The notes under the pieces: generated by a model
Seen by the model: the letters and a program-made list of their open reading frames with translations, nothing else
Database searches by the model: none
Told to the model about the DNA's origin: nothing
Assembly (NCBI RefSeq): GCF_008933115.1
Contig: NZ_WBVO01000002.1
Location: 62,001 to 126,000 of the forward strand
Reading direction: 5' to 3'
DNA length: 64,000 bases
Source of the DNA: Phaeocystidibacter luteus
GTDB taxonomy: Bacteria; Bacteroidota; Bacteroidia; Flavobacteriales; Schleiferiaceae
Shown here: piece by piece, positions 26,422 to 35,009 of the stretch
Position numbering within the stretch: position 1 is the first letter of the stretch
Layout of the letters: each line of letters starts with the position of its first letter
Position numbers and translations under genes: made by a program

Positions 26422-27063
26422 TCTCCCGGTGGTCGATTAAGGCTTCCCTTCGGTAAGCAAGTCAGCCTCCGGCTGAAAGGGCTTCGCCAAGGGCGTTCCG
26501 CCAAGGTGGCGTTGACCTGGACGGCTAAGCGTTTAGTCGCTGTGAAATGTCCTCTCTATTCAATCTTTCTTGTGAAGTACCCAAGTCTGTTTATGGCCGA
26601 AAGTACTATCCTAAACGCGTGTCGCTAATCTTGACTTTAAGCTGGACAGCGTAATGTTTAGATGTTCAGAACAGTTCTCTTTGTATATGAGTCTCACAGT
26701 CAATCAATAGCTGAACGAACGGATAAAGGGACAATTGTTCAGCAGGAACCAAAGAGCAAAGTGATACCGAAGTTGCTGGGGGGCTTAACCGACCTCATGG
26801 GAGGTTCTTTCCTCGCTGAAAGCCGAGGACTTAGTTTGTCGTCCTCGACAAGCTCTTGAACGAATGAAGTGAGTTCCTTAGCCATAACTCCTTCTTTATC
26901 AAATGTAAAGACCCGCATGAACAAAAAGCTTTTGTAAGTAGATGGCTCCTGCCACGTCCATACTTTCCGTATATTGCCCATCCTTGTGAAATTTCGAACA
27001 ACTGACATCCTTTTGTGTTTGAGTTTCGTATAGGAGAGAGAAACCCGCTTTAAACTGCTACGA
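26422..27063. other. 642-bp spacer with small stems, no firm gene
   Basis: The first ~120 bp carry several short stems (CAGCC/GGCTG, CGCCA/TGGCG, GCTT/AAGC) but no T-run. Beyond that two antiparallel open frames overlap (plus 26662-26859 and minus 26739-27008); neither matches a family I know. No promoter element of the TAnnTTTG type stands out before the 27064 gene. Confidence 0.6.
26739..27008 (-). CDS. Possible small hypothetical protein or gene remnant
   Basis: An 89-codon open frame from ATG 27008 (MSVVRNFTRMG). It includes WTWQEPSTYKSFLFMRVFTF and KELTSFVQELVEDDKLS, which read like real protein by composition, with mixed third positions. I do not recognise it. The frame extends upstream to 27119 but that part would overlap the signal peptide of the 27064 gene. 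It may be a decayed gene or a chance frame. Confidence 0.2.
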   Translation of the reverse strand: MSVVRNFTRMGNIRKVWTWQEPSTYKSFLFMRVFTFDKEGVMAKELTSFVQELVEDDKLSPRLSARKEPPMRSVKPPSNFGITLLFGSC

Positions 27064-30000
27064 ATGAAGAATTTGCGCTTTGCACTATTTGGTGTGTTGA
27101 GCGTAGCTTTTGGGACCACCTTCGCACAAGTTGGTCCACCGCGCTACGTGGAAGAAATGGCCGATCCCTCGGTGAATTTCTATGATGTCCAACAGAGCTT
27201 TGAAGAACATTGGGATGGTAAGGAAGTAGAACGCAGCCAAGGCTGGAAACAGTTCAAGCGCTGGGAGGCGTTTATGGAGCCTCGCGTCTATCCGACCGGA
27301 GAACGCCCAAATCCTACCATATTATATGATGAGGCGATGAAAGCCGGAGGAGCATCCGTGAACCTCGGCAATTGGTCTCACATTGGTCCGTACGATGGAA
27401 ACGCACTCAACGGTATTGGCCGTGTAAACTGCGTGACCTTCCATCCGGAAAATAACGACATTATGTTCATCGGCGCACCTGCCGGTGGTATTTGGAAGAC
27501 TACGGATGGTGGACTTACTTGGTCAACCAACACGGATCTACTTCCAAACTTGGGTGTTTCAGATATTGCTATCGACCCGCATAACCCGGATACCATGTAC
27601 ATTGCTACGGGTGACCGTGACGCGGCAGACACCTACAGTATCGGTTTGATGAAATCTACCGACGGTGGCGCATCTTGGCAAACTACCGGTTTGAGCTATT
27701 CATTGAACCAAAGCCGTCGCATCGGTGGTATCTATATCAACCCAAAGAATACGCAAGAAATCGTTGTAGCCACACGCGTGGGTATCCAGCGTTCAGTGGA
27801 TGGTGGTGCCACATTCAGCCAAGTACAAGGTGGTAGTTGGCAGATGTTGACCTTCGTTCCTACGGCTACAGACACACTCTTTGCCGGCTCCAACAGCGGT
27901 GGTAATATCGTTCGTTCGGTTGATGCCGGTGCTACGTGGAGCGCTTTGAGCAGCGGTCTTCCAACGGGTGGTGTTACCCGCGTTGAGGTAGCCACAACGG
28001 CTGACGACCCGAATTACGTATACGCACTATTTTCAGCTTCAAATAACGGTCTTGGCGGCATTTACCGCTCTACCGATGGAGGTAATACTTGGACTCAACA
28101 GTTTAGTGGAGCCACGCAAAACTTGCTTCACTGGAGCTCAAACCCAGGTGGTAATGTGAGCGGAGGATCTACTGGCGGGCAAGGTTGGTATGACTTGGCC
28201 ATTGCCGTTTCTCCCGTTAACAAGAACGCTGTTTATGTTGGTGGTGTGAACGTTTGGCGATCGCTAAACGGCGGTACTAGCTGGTCACTCAGCGCACACT
28301 GGTTCGGTGGCGGTGGTGCAGCGTTTGCTCACGCCGATCAGCACTGGTTTGAGTTTGAGCCAGGAACGAACAACCTTTACGTTGGAAACGACGGCGGGGT
28401 GTATCGCACATCAAACGGTACGAATTATACCGAGTTGAGTGATGGTCTACACATCACCCAGTACTACAAGATTGATGTTTCTCAAGCCGACGAAAACCTC
28501 ACTATTGGTGGTGCTCAGGATAACGGTACACACTTGAACGACGTTCCTAGCTGGGATCGTGTAAAGGGTGGCGATGGTATGGACAATGCCATAGCCAACA
28601 ACAACCCGAATGTCATGTATGCTGCTTCGCAGTACGGTAACTTCGACAAGTCGACCAACCGCGGGCAAAGCTTTAATGCTTCCTTCAACCTACCACCAAA
28701 TGGTCAAGGTCAGTGGGTGACACCATTCGTAATCGATCCGAGTAACGACAACATTCTGTACGCTGGCTACGACCAACTGTGGAAGTCTACCAACGCTGGT
28801 CTTTCATTCTCTCAGACGAGTGGATCAATTGCGGGGAATACTTCAGGTATCGACGTGATTGCCGTTTCAAAGAGTAATGGTCAGGTTATTTATGTTGCCA
28901 TTAATGATGATGTGTATCGTTCTAGCAACGGTGGTTCAACTTGGACCAACATCTCAAACAACATTTCAAATTCTCGTTCCGTAACCGATATCGCTATCTC
29001 AGATGTTGATCCTAATCACATCTGGATTACAAAGTCGGGGTACGATTCAAACCACAAGGTTTACGAATCACTTGACGGTGGTTCTACTTGGTCGAATATT
29101 TCATCTGGACTTCCAAACTTACCGGCTAACACCATTATCTATCAAGATGGATCGAATGGTGCTATTTACGTGGGTATGGACATTGGTGTTTATTACCGCG
29201 ACCTTTCATCAAATGGATGGGTTGCATTCATGAACGGCATTCCAAATACCATTGTGAACGACCTAGAGATACACTACGCCACAGGTGTGATTCGCGCTGG
29301 TACTTATGGACGTGGTGTTTGGGAAAGCCCGTTGGCAAACACCTTCCTTGGTAAGCCTCAGGCTGATTTCCGTTCGGCTCCAGGTGCAGTATGTACAACA
29401 GCTGACACCGTTGAGTTGGTAGATATGAGTACATACGCGCCTACCATTTGGGACTGGCAAATCTATCCAAGCACGTTTACGTTCGTTGGAGGCACCAATG
29501 CCCAAAGCCAGCATCCAAAAGTGCTCTTTACAGCGAATGGTCAGTATACAGTGCAGCTAATTGCTTCTAACCGATTTGGCTCCGATACACTAATCAAAGT
29601 AGCTGAAATTGGTGTCGGAGGTTATGCACTTCCTTTCGCTGAAGATTTTGCAATCGGTCTGCCTGAAGATTGGGAGGTTGTAAATGCCGACAACAGCAAC
29701 ACTTGGTCGCACACTAGCGCAAGTAACGGTGGATCAGGTAGCATGTACATGGATTTCTATTCCTACAACGGCAGCGGTGAAGAAGATGAACTCATCCTTC
29801 CTCCGCTAGACTTCACAGGAAAGCAGAACGTCCAGTTGACTTATGACATGGCGTATCGTCAGTACTCTGCAGGCAGCTCGGATAGTCTTAAGATCTATGT
29901 GAGCACCGATTGTGGTTCAACATGGACTTTGGTAGATGCAAGAGGTGAAAATGGAACACAAAACTTCGCTACGGGAACTCCGTTGACAAGTGCTTTCACA

Positions 30001-31599
30001 CCTTCAAATGCTTCAGATTGGAGAAACGACATGCTCAGCCTTTCTGCATACGATGGTATGGATGAGGTTCGCATCAAGTTTGTTTCTGTGAACGCTTACG
30101 GAAATAACTTGTACCTCGACAATATCAACATCAATGGCGCTGCAGGAGCTGCTCCGGTTGCTGACTTCTTTGCAAATTCAACCGCCTGCGAAGGCAGCAT
30201 GGTAACGTTCTACAACTTGGCTGGCTCGAACGGTCAAAACTACAGTTGGACGTTCCAAGGCGGAACGCCTTCAACGAGTACGGCAGCCAATCCTACGGTT
30301 ACTTATAATACGGCAGGTACGTACAATGTGTCGCTCGTTGTAAGCAACGGAATTGGGTCTGACTCGATTTACAAGAGCTCGTTCATCGCTATTCAAACCA
30401 CGGTTACTCCATCTGTAACAATCACTGCAAATAGTACGGCGGTTTGTGCAGGTGAAGACGTTGAATTTTACGCTTCAACCATGAATGGCGGTTCTAACGG
30501 ATTAGTAGAGTGGTTCGTGAACGGACAGCAACGTCCGCAAGTGGGAGATACCATTACTTTGGCGAGCCTTTCTAACAACGATACGGTTGTGGCTGTATTG
30601 AGTTCTTCTGAAGCTTGTGTTTCTACAAATGCAGCTAGTTCAAACTCAATTTTGATGACTATCAACCCGCTTCCAACAGTGAACGCAGGTAGCTACACAA
30701 CGCAGTGTGTGGATGGAAGCGCGTTTGCACTTACCGGCTCTCCTTCTGGTGGAACGTACTCGGGTAGAGGTGTTTCAGGAACGAACTTCGATCCAGCTGA
30801 TGCGGGTCCTGGTACACATACTATCACATACGAGTACACGGATGCCAATGGCTGTACAAACACGGCTACCACGACTATTTTGGTCGAATCTAAGCCGAAT
30901 GTATTCCTATCTGCCAAAACGTATTGCGAAAGCGACCCGGCTGAAGGCGCTGGTGGAGGCTTCCCAACTGGAGGTACTTACTCTGTGAATGGCAGTCCGG
31001 CTTCAAATATCGATCCTTCGGCATTAGGCGTGGGCAAGCACTACCTGGAGTATTCGTACTCTAATGGAGTTTGTACTACGGTTAAAGGAGATACGATTGT
31101 TGTATTGGCCGCTCCAACGAATCCTACTATCACGGTAGAGTGGGGTAAGCTTACATGCAACCAAGTTGGATATCAATATCAATGGTTGGATGCGAGCGGA
31201 ACGCCAATCCCGGGTGAGACGGATAGAATCTTCTATCCACAAACACCGGGTGACTATGCTGTTCGTGTCAGAGCTGGTTCATCGTGTGATGAGACTTCAG
31301 GTTTCGTAAACATTCAGAACATCAGTGTAGAAGAGCACGTTGCAGGTCAGATTAACCTCCGCGCATATCCGAACCCAACAAGCGATGATTTCGCCCTCTA
31401 CTTTACCTTGGAAGACACACGTGAAGTGTCGGTGGAATTGGTCGATGTTGCGGGTAAGGTGATCGACGTTCAGAACTTAGGCACTGTGAATGGCGATGTG
31501 GTTGTACCGTTCAACCTCAAATCTTTCGCTAAGGGAGTTTACTTCGTGAAACTCACAGTAGGAGATGTAACGATTACCAACAGAGTGGTTCGTCAGTAA
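27064..31599 (+). CDS. Giant secreted BNR-repeat protein with PKD, cleaved-adhesin and T9SS sorting domains
   Basis: A 1511-residue extracellular protein. Signal peptide (1-21, ending FAQ), a sortilin/VPS10-like set of BNR repeats (about 95-760) in which SxDGGxTW recurs (STDGGASW, STDGGNTW, SLDGGSTW), a PKD-like domain (about 775-860), a cleaved-adhesin / choice-of-anchor J-type jelly roll (about 860-1025, LPFAEDF to NLYLDNININ), another PKD (about 1030-1115), Ig-like modules, and a T9SS type A tail (AYPNPTSDDFALYF to GVYFVKLTVGDVTITNRVVRQ). It is probably a surface-bound beta-propeller for binding or degrading glycans or peptides; no catalytic residues are assigned. Single gene with its own terminator. 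Confidence 0.92.
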   Translation: MKNLRFALFGVLSVAFGTTFAQVGPPRYVEEMADPSVNFYDVQQSFEEHWDGKEVERSQGWKQFKRWEAFMEPRVYPTGERPNPTILYDEAMKAGGASVNLGNWSHIGPYDGNALNGIGRVNCVTFHPENNDIMFIGAPAGGIWKTTDGGLTWSTNTDLLPNLGVSDIAIDPHNPDTMYIATGDRDAADTYSIGLMKSTDGGASWQTTGLSYSLNQSRRIGGIYINPKNTQEIVVATRVGIQRSVDGGATFSQVQGGSWQMLTFVPTATDTLFAGSNSGGNIVRSVDAGATWSALSSGLPTGGVTRVEVATTADDPNYVYALFSASNNGLGGIYRSTDGGNTWTQQFSGATQNLLHWSSNPGGNVSGGSTGGQGWYDLAIAVSPVNKNAVYVGGVNVWRSLNGGTSWSLSAHWFGGGGAAFAHADQHWFEFEPGTNNLYVGNDGGVYRTSNGTNYTELSDGLHITQYYKIDVSQADENLTIGGAQDNGTHLNDVPSWDRVKGGDGMDNAIANNNPNVMYAASQYGNFDKSTNRGQSFNASFNLPPNGQGQWVTPFVIDPSNDNILYAGYDQLWKSTNAGLSFSQTSGSIAGNTSGIDVIAVSKSNGQVIYVAINDDVYRSSNGGSTWTNISNNISNSRSVTDIAISDVDPNHIWITKSGYDSNHKVYESLDGGSTWSNISSGLPNLPANTIIYQDGSNGAIYVGMDIGVYYRDLSSNGWVAFMNGIPNTIVNDLEIHYATGVIRAGTYGRGVWESPLANTFLGKPQADFRSAPGAVCTTADTVELVDMSTYAPTIWDWQIYPSTFTFVGGTNAQSQHPKVLFTANGQYTVQLIASNRFGSDTLIKVAEIGVGGYALPFAEDFAIGLPEDWEVVNADNSNTWSHTSASNGGSGSMYMDFYSYNGSGEEDELILPPLDFTGKQNVQLTYDMAYRQYSAGSSDSLKIYVSTDCGSTWTLVDARGENGTQNFATGTPLTSAFTPSNASDWRNDMLSLSAYDGMDEVRIKFVSVNAYGNNLYLDNININGAAGAAPVADFFANSTACEGSMVTFYNLAGSNGQNYSWTFQGGTPSTSTAANPTVTYNTAGTYNVSLVVSNGIGSDSIYKSSFIAIQTTVTPSVTITANSTAVCAGEDVEFYASTMNGGSNGLVEWFVNGQQRPQVGDTITLASLSNNDTVVAVLSSSEACVSTNAASSNSILMTINPLPTVNAGSYTTQCVDGSAFALTGSPSGGTYSGRGVSGTNFDPADAGPGTHTITYEYTDANGCTNTATTTILVESKPNVFLSAKTYCESDPAEGAGGGFPTGGTYSVNGSPASNIDPSALGVGKHYLEYSYSNGVCTTVKGDTIVVLAAPTNPTITVEWGKLTCNQVGYQYQWLDASGTPIPGETDRIFYPQTPGDYAVRVRAGSSCDETSGFVNIQNISVEEHVAGQINLRAYPNPTSDDFALYFTLEDTREVSVELVDVAGKVIDVQNLGTVNGDVVVPFNLKSFAKGVYFVKLTVGDVTITNRVVRQ

Positions 31600-31621
31600 G
31601 ACGTCATTCTTTCCAAATGTG

Positions 31622-31657
31622 AAACCCCAGGTCGAGAGGCCTGGGGTTTTTGTTTTT
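31622..31657 (+). terminator. Terminator of the BNR protein gene
   Basis: AAACCCCAGG (31622-31631) pairs perfectly with CCTGGGGTTT (31640-31649), followed by TTGTTTTTG. Confidence 0.92.
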
Positions 31658-31671
31658 GTTAAGAAGGATGA

Positions 31672-32370
31672 TCAAACCATCTCCTTCAGATAAGGATCTT
31701 TTTCGGTCACGTCGAACTTGTTGATCTTGGGTTGAAGTATCCAAACTCCAATGAAAAAGAACCAGTTTAAGAAGAACTCACCAACGACTTCTCCTGCGGA
31801 TACTCTTCTGCCTACTTCAATCGAACGAATAGCTCTAGCAGTTTCCAAATACGTCCACAATTGTCCAATGGAGAGCACTAAAGAAATAGGTGCGAGCAAA
31901 ATCCATGTTCCCAGAAACTTGAAGACGAAACTTGGGGGTAGCTCTTCGCCTTGTATGCTGTTCGATTCCACTTCTGTAACAAATTCGGATAATTCTCTAA
32001 AGAATCCTGGCATCCAAAGGAACACCAATATTGCGAGGAGGAATGGAGCCCAGAGAGCAACTCGGAACAGTCCTTTAGGATACTTGTACGCCTCTTTCAG
32101 TGTTTTGCTGGCATAGTCGACAACTTTCTGTCGCCAATAGATTAAAACCGCGCTAAAGAGTATTGGAATGATGAAGTAGGGCATGACATCTGCGTAGACG
32201 CCAAAGATTTGTTGAAACTTCTGTTCGTCTGGGGTTCCAGGTTCGATTTGCTGTACGGCGGCGAATATCTTGCCGAGCATGAAGACCACCACTCCGGTGG
32301 ATACGATGAATGGTCCGCCGTAAATGATACTGAAGAGTTGCCAGTGTTTGAGCTTGAGAATTCCGGGCAT
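31672..32370 (-). CDS. Hypothetical multi-pass membrane protein
   Basis: A 232-residue protein with about five hydrophobic segments (around 13-35, 68-85, 105-125, 150-175, 200-218). One acidic/Pro-rich loop (EVESNSIQGEELPPS) separates helices 3 and 4. The loop before the last helix, YLETARAIRSIEVGRRVSAGEVVGEFFLNW, suggests a membrane-integral DUF4328-like or related small family, but I cannot name it. Convergent with the BNR gene across the terminator at 31622. Upstream lies a repeat-rich spacer. Confidence 0.7.
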   Translation of the reverse strand: MPGILKLKHWQLFSIIYGGPFIVSTGVVVFMLGKIFAAVQQIEPGTPDEQKFQQIFGVYADVMPYFIIPILFSAVLIYWRQKVVDYASKTLKEAYKYPKGLFRVALWAPFLLAILVFLWMPGFFRELSEFVTEVESNSIQGEELPPSFVFKFLGTWILLAPISLVLSIGQLWTYLETARAIRSIEVGRRVSAGEVVGEFFLNWFFFIGVWILQPKINKFDVTEKDPYLKEMV

Positions 32371-32478
32371 GCTAGATTATGTTGGTTTTTGGGGAATATA
32401 CTGATTTCTCGTAGAGAACAGGAGGGATTAGCGTGGTGGAGAGAGGGCGCTGTGGATGTGCGTGGTGGATCAGCGGGC

Positions 32479-32677
32479 GTGGGGGATCATCGAATGTGTT
32501 CCACCCGCCGGCTGGCGGGCAAGCTGCAAAACCGCAAAATGCAAAACCGCCATAAATCAAAATGGTAGTTGCGTATAAAAACCGCAAAAAACAACTACCC
32601 CTAAATGAAATTGATTGCCGCTCAGAATCCCCATCTATAGGCACGGTGCTTTAGCGCGTGCCGGGCCTCGGATGAAC
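32479..32677 (+). repeat. Intergenic element, copy A
   Basis: Starts at GTGGGGGATCATCGAATG and ends after GCCTCGGATGAAC. It contains a CCCGCC/GGCGGG stem (near 32503-32518), an inverted repeat GGTAGTTG/CAACTACC and, at its end, a REP-like hairpin (32640-32662). Copy B follows directly and differs at roughly eight positions over 187 bp. Confidence 0.9.
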
Positions 32678-33116
32678 GTGGGGGATCATCGAATGTGTTC
32701 CACCCGCCGGCTGGCGGGCAAGCTGCAAAACCGCAAAATGCAAAACCGCCATAAATCAAAATGGTAGTTGCGTATAGAAACCGCAAAAATCAACTACCCT
32801 AAATGAAATTGATTGCCGTTCAGAATTCCAAGCTATAGGCACGGTGCTTTAGCGCGTGCCGGGCATTATCATCCTGACGCCATTCCCCGGAGGGGATAAT
32901 TTTAATAGCCTCGTGGCTTTAGCCCGAGGTGGGTCACGGTGCTTTAGCGCGTGCCGAGCCTCGGATGAACGTGGGGGGTCATCGAATGTGTTCCTCGCAA
33001 AACCGCAATGTTAGAATCATCGGAGTGCGTAAAAACCGCAAAAAACAACTACCCCTAAATGAAATTGATTGCCGCTCAGAATCCCCATCTATAGGCACGG
33101 TGCTTTAGCTCATGCC
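32640..33116. repeat. Five REP-like hairpins with constant TTTA loop
   Basis: Copies at 32640-32662, 32838-32860, 32909-32929, 32934-32955 and 33094-33116. The main form is GGCAC, a bulged G, GTGC, loop TTTA, GCGC, GTGCC. The copy at 32909 has a different stem (CCTCG/CGAGG) but the same one-base 5' bulge and GGC-TTTA-GCC tip, so stem bases co-vary around a fixed core. This is the style of REP elements mobilised by RAYT proteins; no RAYT gene is in the window. Confidence 0.75.
32678..32864 (+). repeat. Intergenic element, copy B
   Basis: Near-identical to copy A over 187 bp, head-to-tail with it. It carries the same internal stems and the REP-like hairpin at 32838-32860. Confidence 0.9.
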
Positions 33117-33120
33117 GGGC
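32971..33120 (+). repeat. Intergenic element, copy C (internally deleted)
   Basis: Shares the ends of copies A and B, but the CCCGCC stem and the left arm of the GGTAGTTG inverted repeat are missing or changed. It ends in a decayed REP-like hairpin (33094-33116). Confidence 0.85.
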
Positions 33121-33160
33121 TAGGAATAGGATTGGGTTTTGACCCTCACGCGTTATGTCT

Positions 33161-33330
33161 CATGCCTCTGGCCTCACGCCTCACGCCTTTTGCCTGAGGG
33201 CTGAAATCTCATGCCTCCGGCCTCCGGCCTTACGCCTTTTGCCTGAAGGCTGAAATCTCATGCCTCCGGCCTCCGGCATTACGCCTTTTGCCTGAAGGCT
33301 GAAATCTCACGCCTAAAGCCTCTCGCTTAC
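33161..33330 (-). repeat. 49-bp tandem repeat (3 copies) with heptamer sub-structure
   Basis: Three 49-bp units: 33161-33209, 33210-33258, 33259-33307, plus a partial unit to about 33330. Read on the minus (purQ sense) strand each unit is seven heptamers, five of the form GGCNNNA (e.g. GGCAAAA, GGCGTAA), then GATTTCA and GCCTTCA or GCCCTCA. The purQ stop codon lies in a GGCGTAA heptamer at the array edge. Confidence 0.9.
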
Positions 33331-34019
33331 GCCTTCACCATATCCAGAATGCTCTCAAACATAGCCTTGCCGTCTAGGTTGCCAAGGTTTTCGTCTGCCG
33401 CTCTTTCTGGGTGTGGCATCATGCCGAAGACATTTCTGTTCTCGTTTGTGATGCCCGCAATGTTCTCTACAGAACCATTCGGATTCGCCTCGGCGTTGAT
33501 ATTGCCATCGGCGTCACAGTAGCGGAATAGAATTTGGTCGTTTGCGTTTAGCTTCGCGATAGTGTCTTCGTCGGCGTAGTAATTTCCTTCGCCGTGGGCA
33601 ATCGGAATTTGGTATGCCTTATTTGAATCAAGTCCGCGTGTTACCAAGCTGTTCGTAGACTCTGGCTTGAGGTATACGTTCTTGCAAATGAACTTGTGAC
33701 TGTCGTTGTGAAGCAAGGCACCTGGAAGAAGGTGCGATTCAGTGAGCACTTGGAATCCGTTACAGATGCCGAGTACGTAGCCACCCTTGTTGGCGTGCTC
33801 AATCACCGCATCCATAATTGGAGAGAAGCGTGCAATCGCGCCTGAACGGAGGTAGTCTCCATAAGAGAATCCACCAGGAAGCACTACAAAGTCCACACCC
33901 TGAAGGTCCGTGTCTTTATGCCACAATTCAACAGTTTCACATCCCATGATGTTACGCAACACGTAAATCATGTCTTGATCACAGTTCGATCCCGGGAAGG
34001 TTACTACACCAAATTTCAT
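33327..34019 (-). CDS. purQ: Phosphoribosylformylglycinamidine synthase subunit PurQ
   Basis: A 230-residue class I glutamine amidotransferase that supplies ammonia to FGAM synthase in purine synthesis. Visible: FPGSNCDQD (N-terminal PurQ signature), LPGGFSYGDYLRSG (oxyanion region), GICNGFQVLTE (nucleophile Cys, about residue 86) and MMPHPERA (His/Glu of the triad). As a separate small PurQ it implies separate PurL and PurS, not in the window. ATG 34019 fits the family and lies 17 bp after a TACCTTTG element; the longer frame to 34070 would include that element. Confidence 0.96.
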   Translation of the reverse strand: MKFGVVTFPGSNCDQDMIYVLRNIMGCETVELWHKDTDLQGVDFVVLPGGFSYGDYLRSGAIARFSPIMDAVIEHANKGGYVLGICNGFQVLTESHLLPGALLHNDSHKFICKNVYLKPESTNSLVTRGLDSNKAYQIPIAHGEGNYYADEDTIAKLNANDQILFRYCDADGNINAEANPNGSVENIAGITNENRNVFGMMPHPERAADENLGNLDGKAMFESILDMVKA

Positions 34020-34036
34020 GCGCTCTGAATTTGTTG

Positions 34037-34044
34037 CAAAGGTA
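34037..34044 (-). promoter_or_regulatory. -7 element of purQ
   Basis: TACCTTTG on the minus strand, 17 bp before the ATG at 34019. Confidence 0.6.
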
Positions 34045-34178
34045 GTAAAACTCACGTCGAGATTTCGCACATTTAATGTTCCCGTTTTCAGATATGTACG
34101 CTACGCCCGTCAGACGATTCGCGCAACTTTTATTCGGAAGTATGCGGACATTGCAATACATAATCTATCTCCTGAACA

Positions 34179-35009
34179 ATGGAACGTAACAATAAGACCT
34201 GGTTAGAGCGAAGTGCCTGGATGTTAGCGACTACCGCTCTAGTAATTGTTGCCTGTGAAAAGGATTTCACCCTTGACAACGGGCCCGTTCAACACGATGA
34301 ACAAGCGACTAGCGCCGCCGCTGTTGCTTCCGTACCGTATGACGATGCTTCGACTATTACAGACCTAGCGTATCAAGGCGCGTACGACGGTAAAACATAC
34401 GACGCTCTTTCTTGCGCAACGATTACCATCGACACACTCACCTCCATGATGCACCGCGTGACGGTTGACTTTGGAACAGGTTGTACCGATGCCGCAGGCA
34501 ATACACGCATGGGAGTAATTCGAACAACCTATACTGTACCGCGCACTCAAGGTGGCGCCACGACAGATATCGAGTTCATCAACTACTACTACAATCAGAT
34601 TAAAATTGAAGGTCTTTACCATCAGACCTACTTGGGCCTCAATACGGCCAATCAACCGGAGTGGGCAGTGGACATTGATGGTTCTGCTGTTTACTCTCCG
34701 GGTGATACCCTCTTTTATATGAGTTCGCGCACCCGTACCTGGACTAACGGATTTATTCCTTTCGACCCATCAAATATTCGATTTAGCATCACCGGCACAG
34801 CAAGCGGAGAAAGAACCGGAAATCCTTCTTGGCTCGCTTCTACTGTTGAACCGCTGATTTGGAAATACAACTGCCCTTATATCGTTGACGGCACCTACGA
34901 ATTGAGCGTGGTAGGTTTACCGAATTACCAAGTTGATTTTGGTAATGGCGATTGTGATAATAAAGCCGAGGTATCAGACGGAAATAACACCGTTATAATC
35001 AACCTCTGA
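34179..35009 (+). CDS. Hypothetical lipoprotein
   Basis: A 276-residue putative lipoprotein. The N-terminus has a basic start, a hydrophobic run and a lipobox-like ALVIVAC (Cys near residue 25). The rest is Thr/Tyr/Asp-rich and seems all-beta (MHRVTVDFGTGCTDAAGNTRMG, YNCPYIVDGTYEL, VDFGNGDCDNKAEV). The recurring pattern of Cys with aspartates may bind metal, but this is speculation. I do not recognise a family beyond a general Bacteroidota surface lipoprotein. Its TGA stop directly abuts the stop of the convergent ureohydrolase gene. Confidence 0.75.
   Translation: MERNNKTWLERSAWMLATTALVIVACEKDFTLDNGPVQHDEQATSAAAVASVPYDDASTITDLAYQGAYDGKTYDALSCATITIDTLTSMMHRVTVDFGTGCTDAAGNTRMGVIRTTYTVPRTQGGATTDIEFINYYYNQIKIEGLYHQTYLGLNTANQPEWAVDIDGSAVYSPGDTLFYMSSRTRTWTNGFIPFDPSNIRFSITGTASGERTGNPSWLASTVEPLIWKYNCPYIVDGTYELSVVGLPNYQVDFGNGDCDNKAEVSDGNNTVIINL

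Larger units (their letters stand above)
32371..33326. other. 956-bp repeat-rich spacer
   Basis: No credible gene. It is built from three related ~190-bp elements (32479-32677, 32678-32864, 32971-33120), five REP-like hairpins with a TTTA loop (32640-33116), a C4/G4 palindrome near 32885-32896 and a 49-bp tandem repeat (33161-33307) that runs into the end of purQ. Confidence 0.85.

Noticed and set aside
26662-26859. 65-codon plus-strand frame in the 26.4-27.0 kb spacer
   Set aside because: Overlaps a minus frame, Ser-rich end, no start signal or homology I can support.
33161-33330. CRISPR array
   Set aside because: The 49-bp units are contiguous with no unique spacers.
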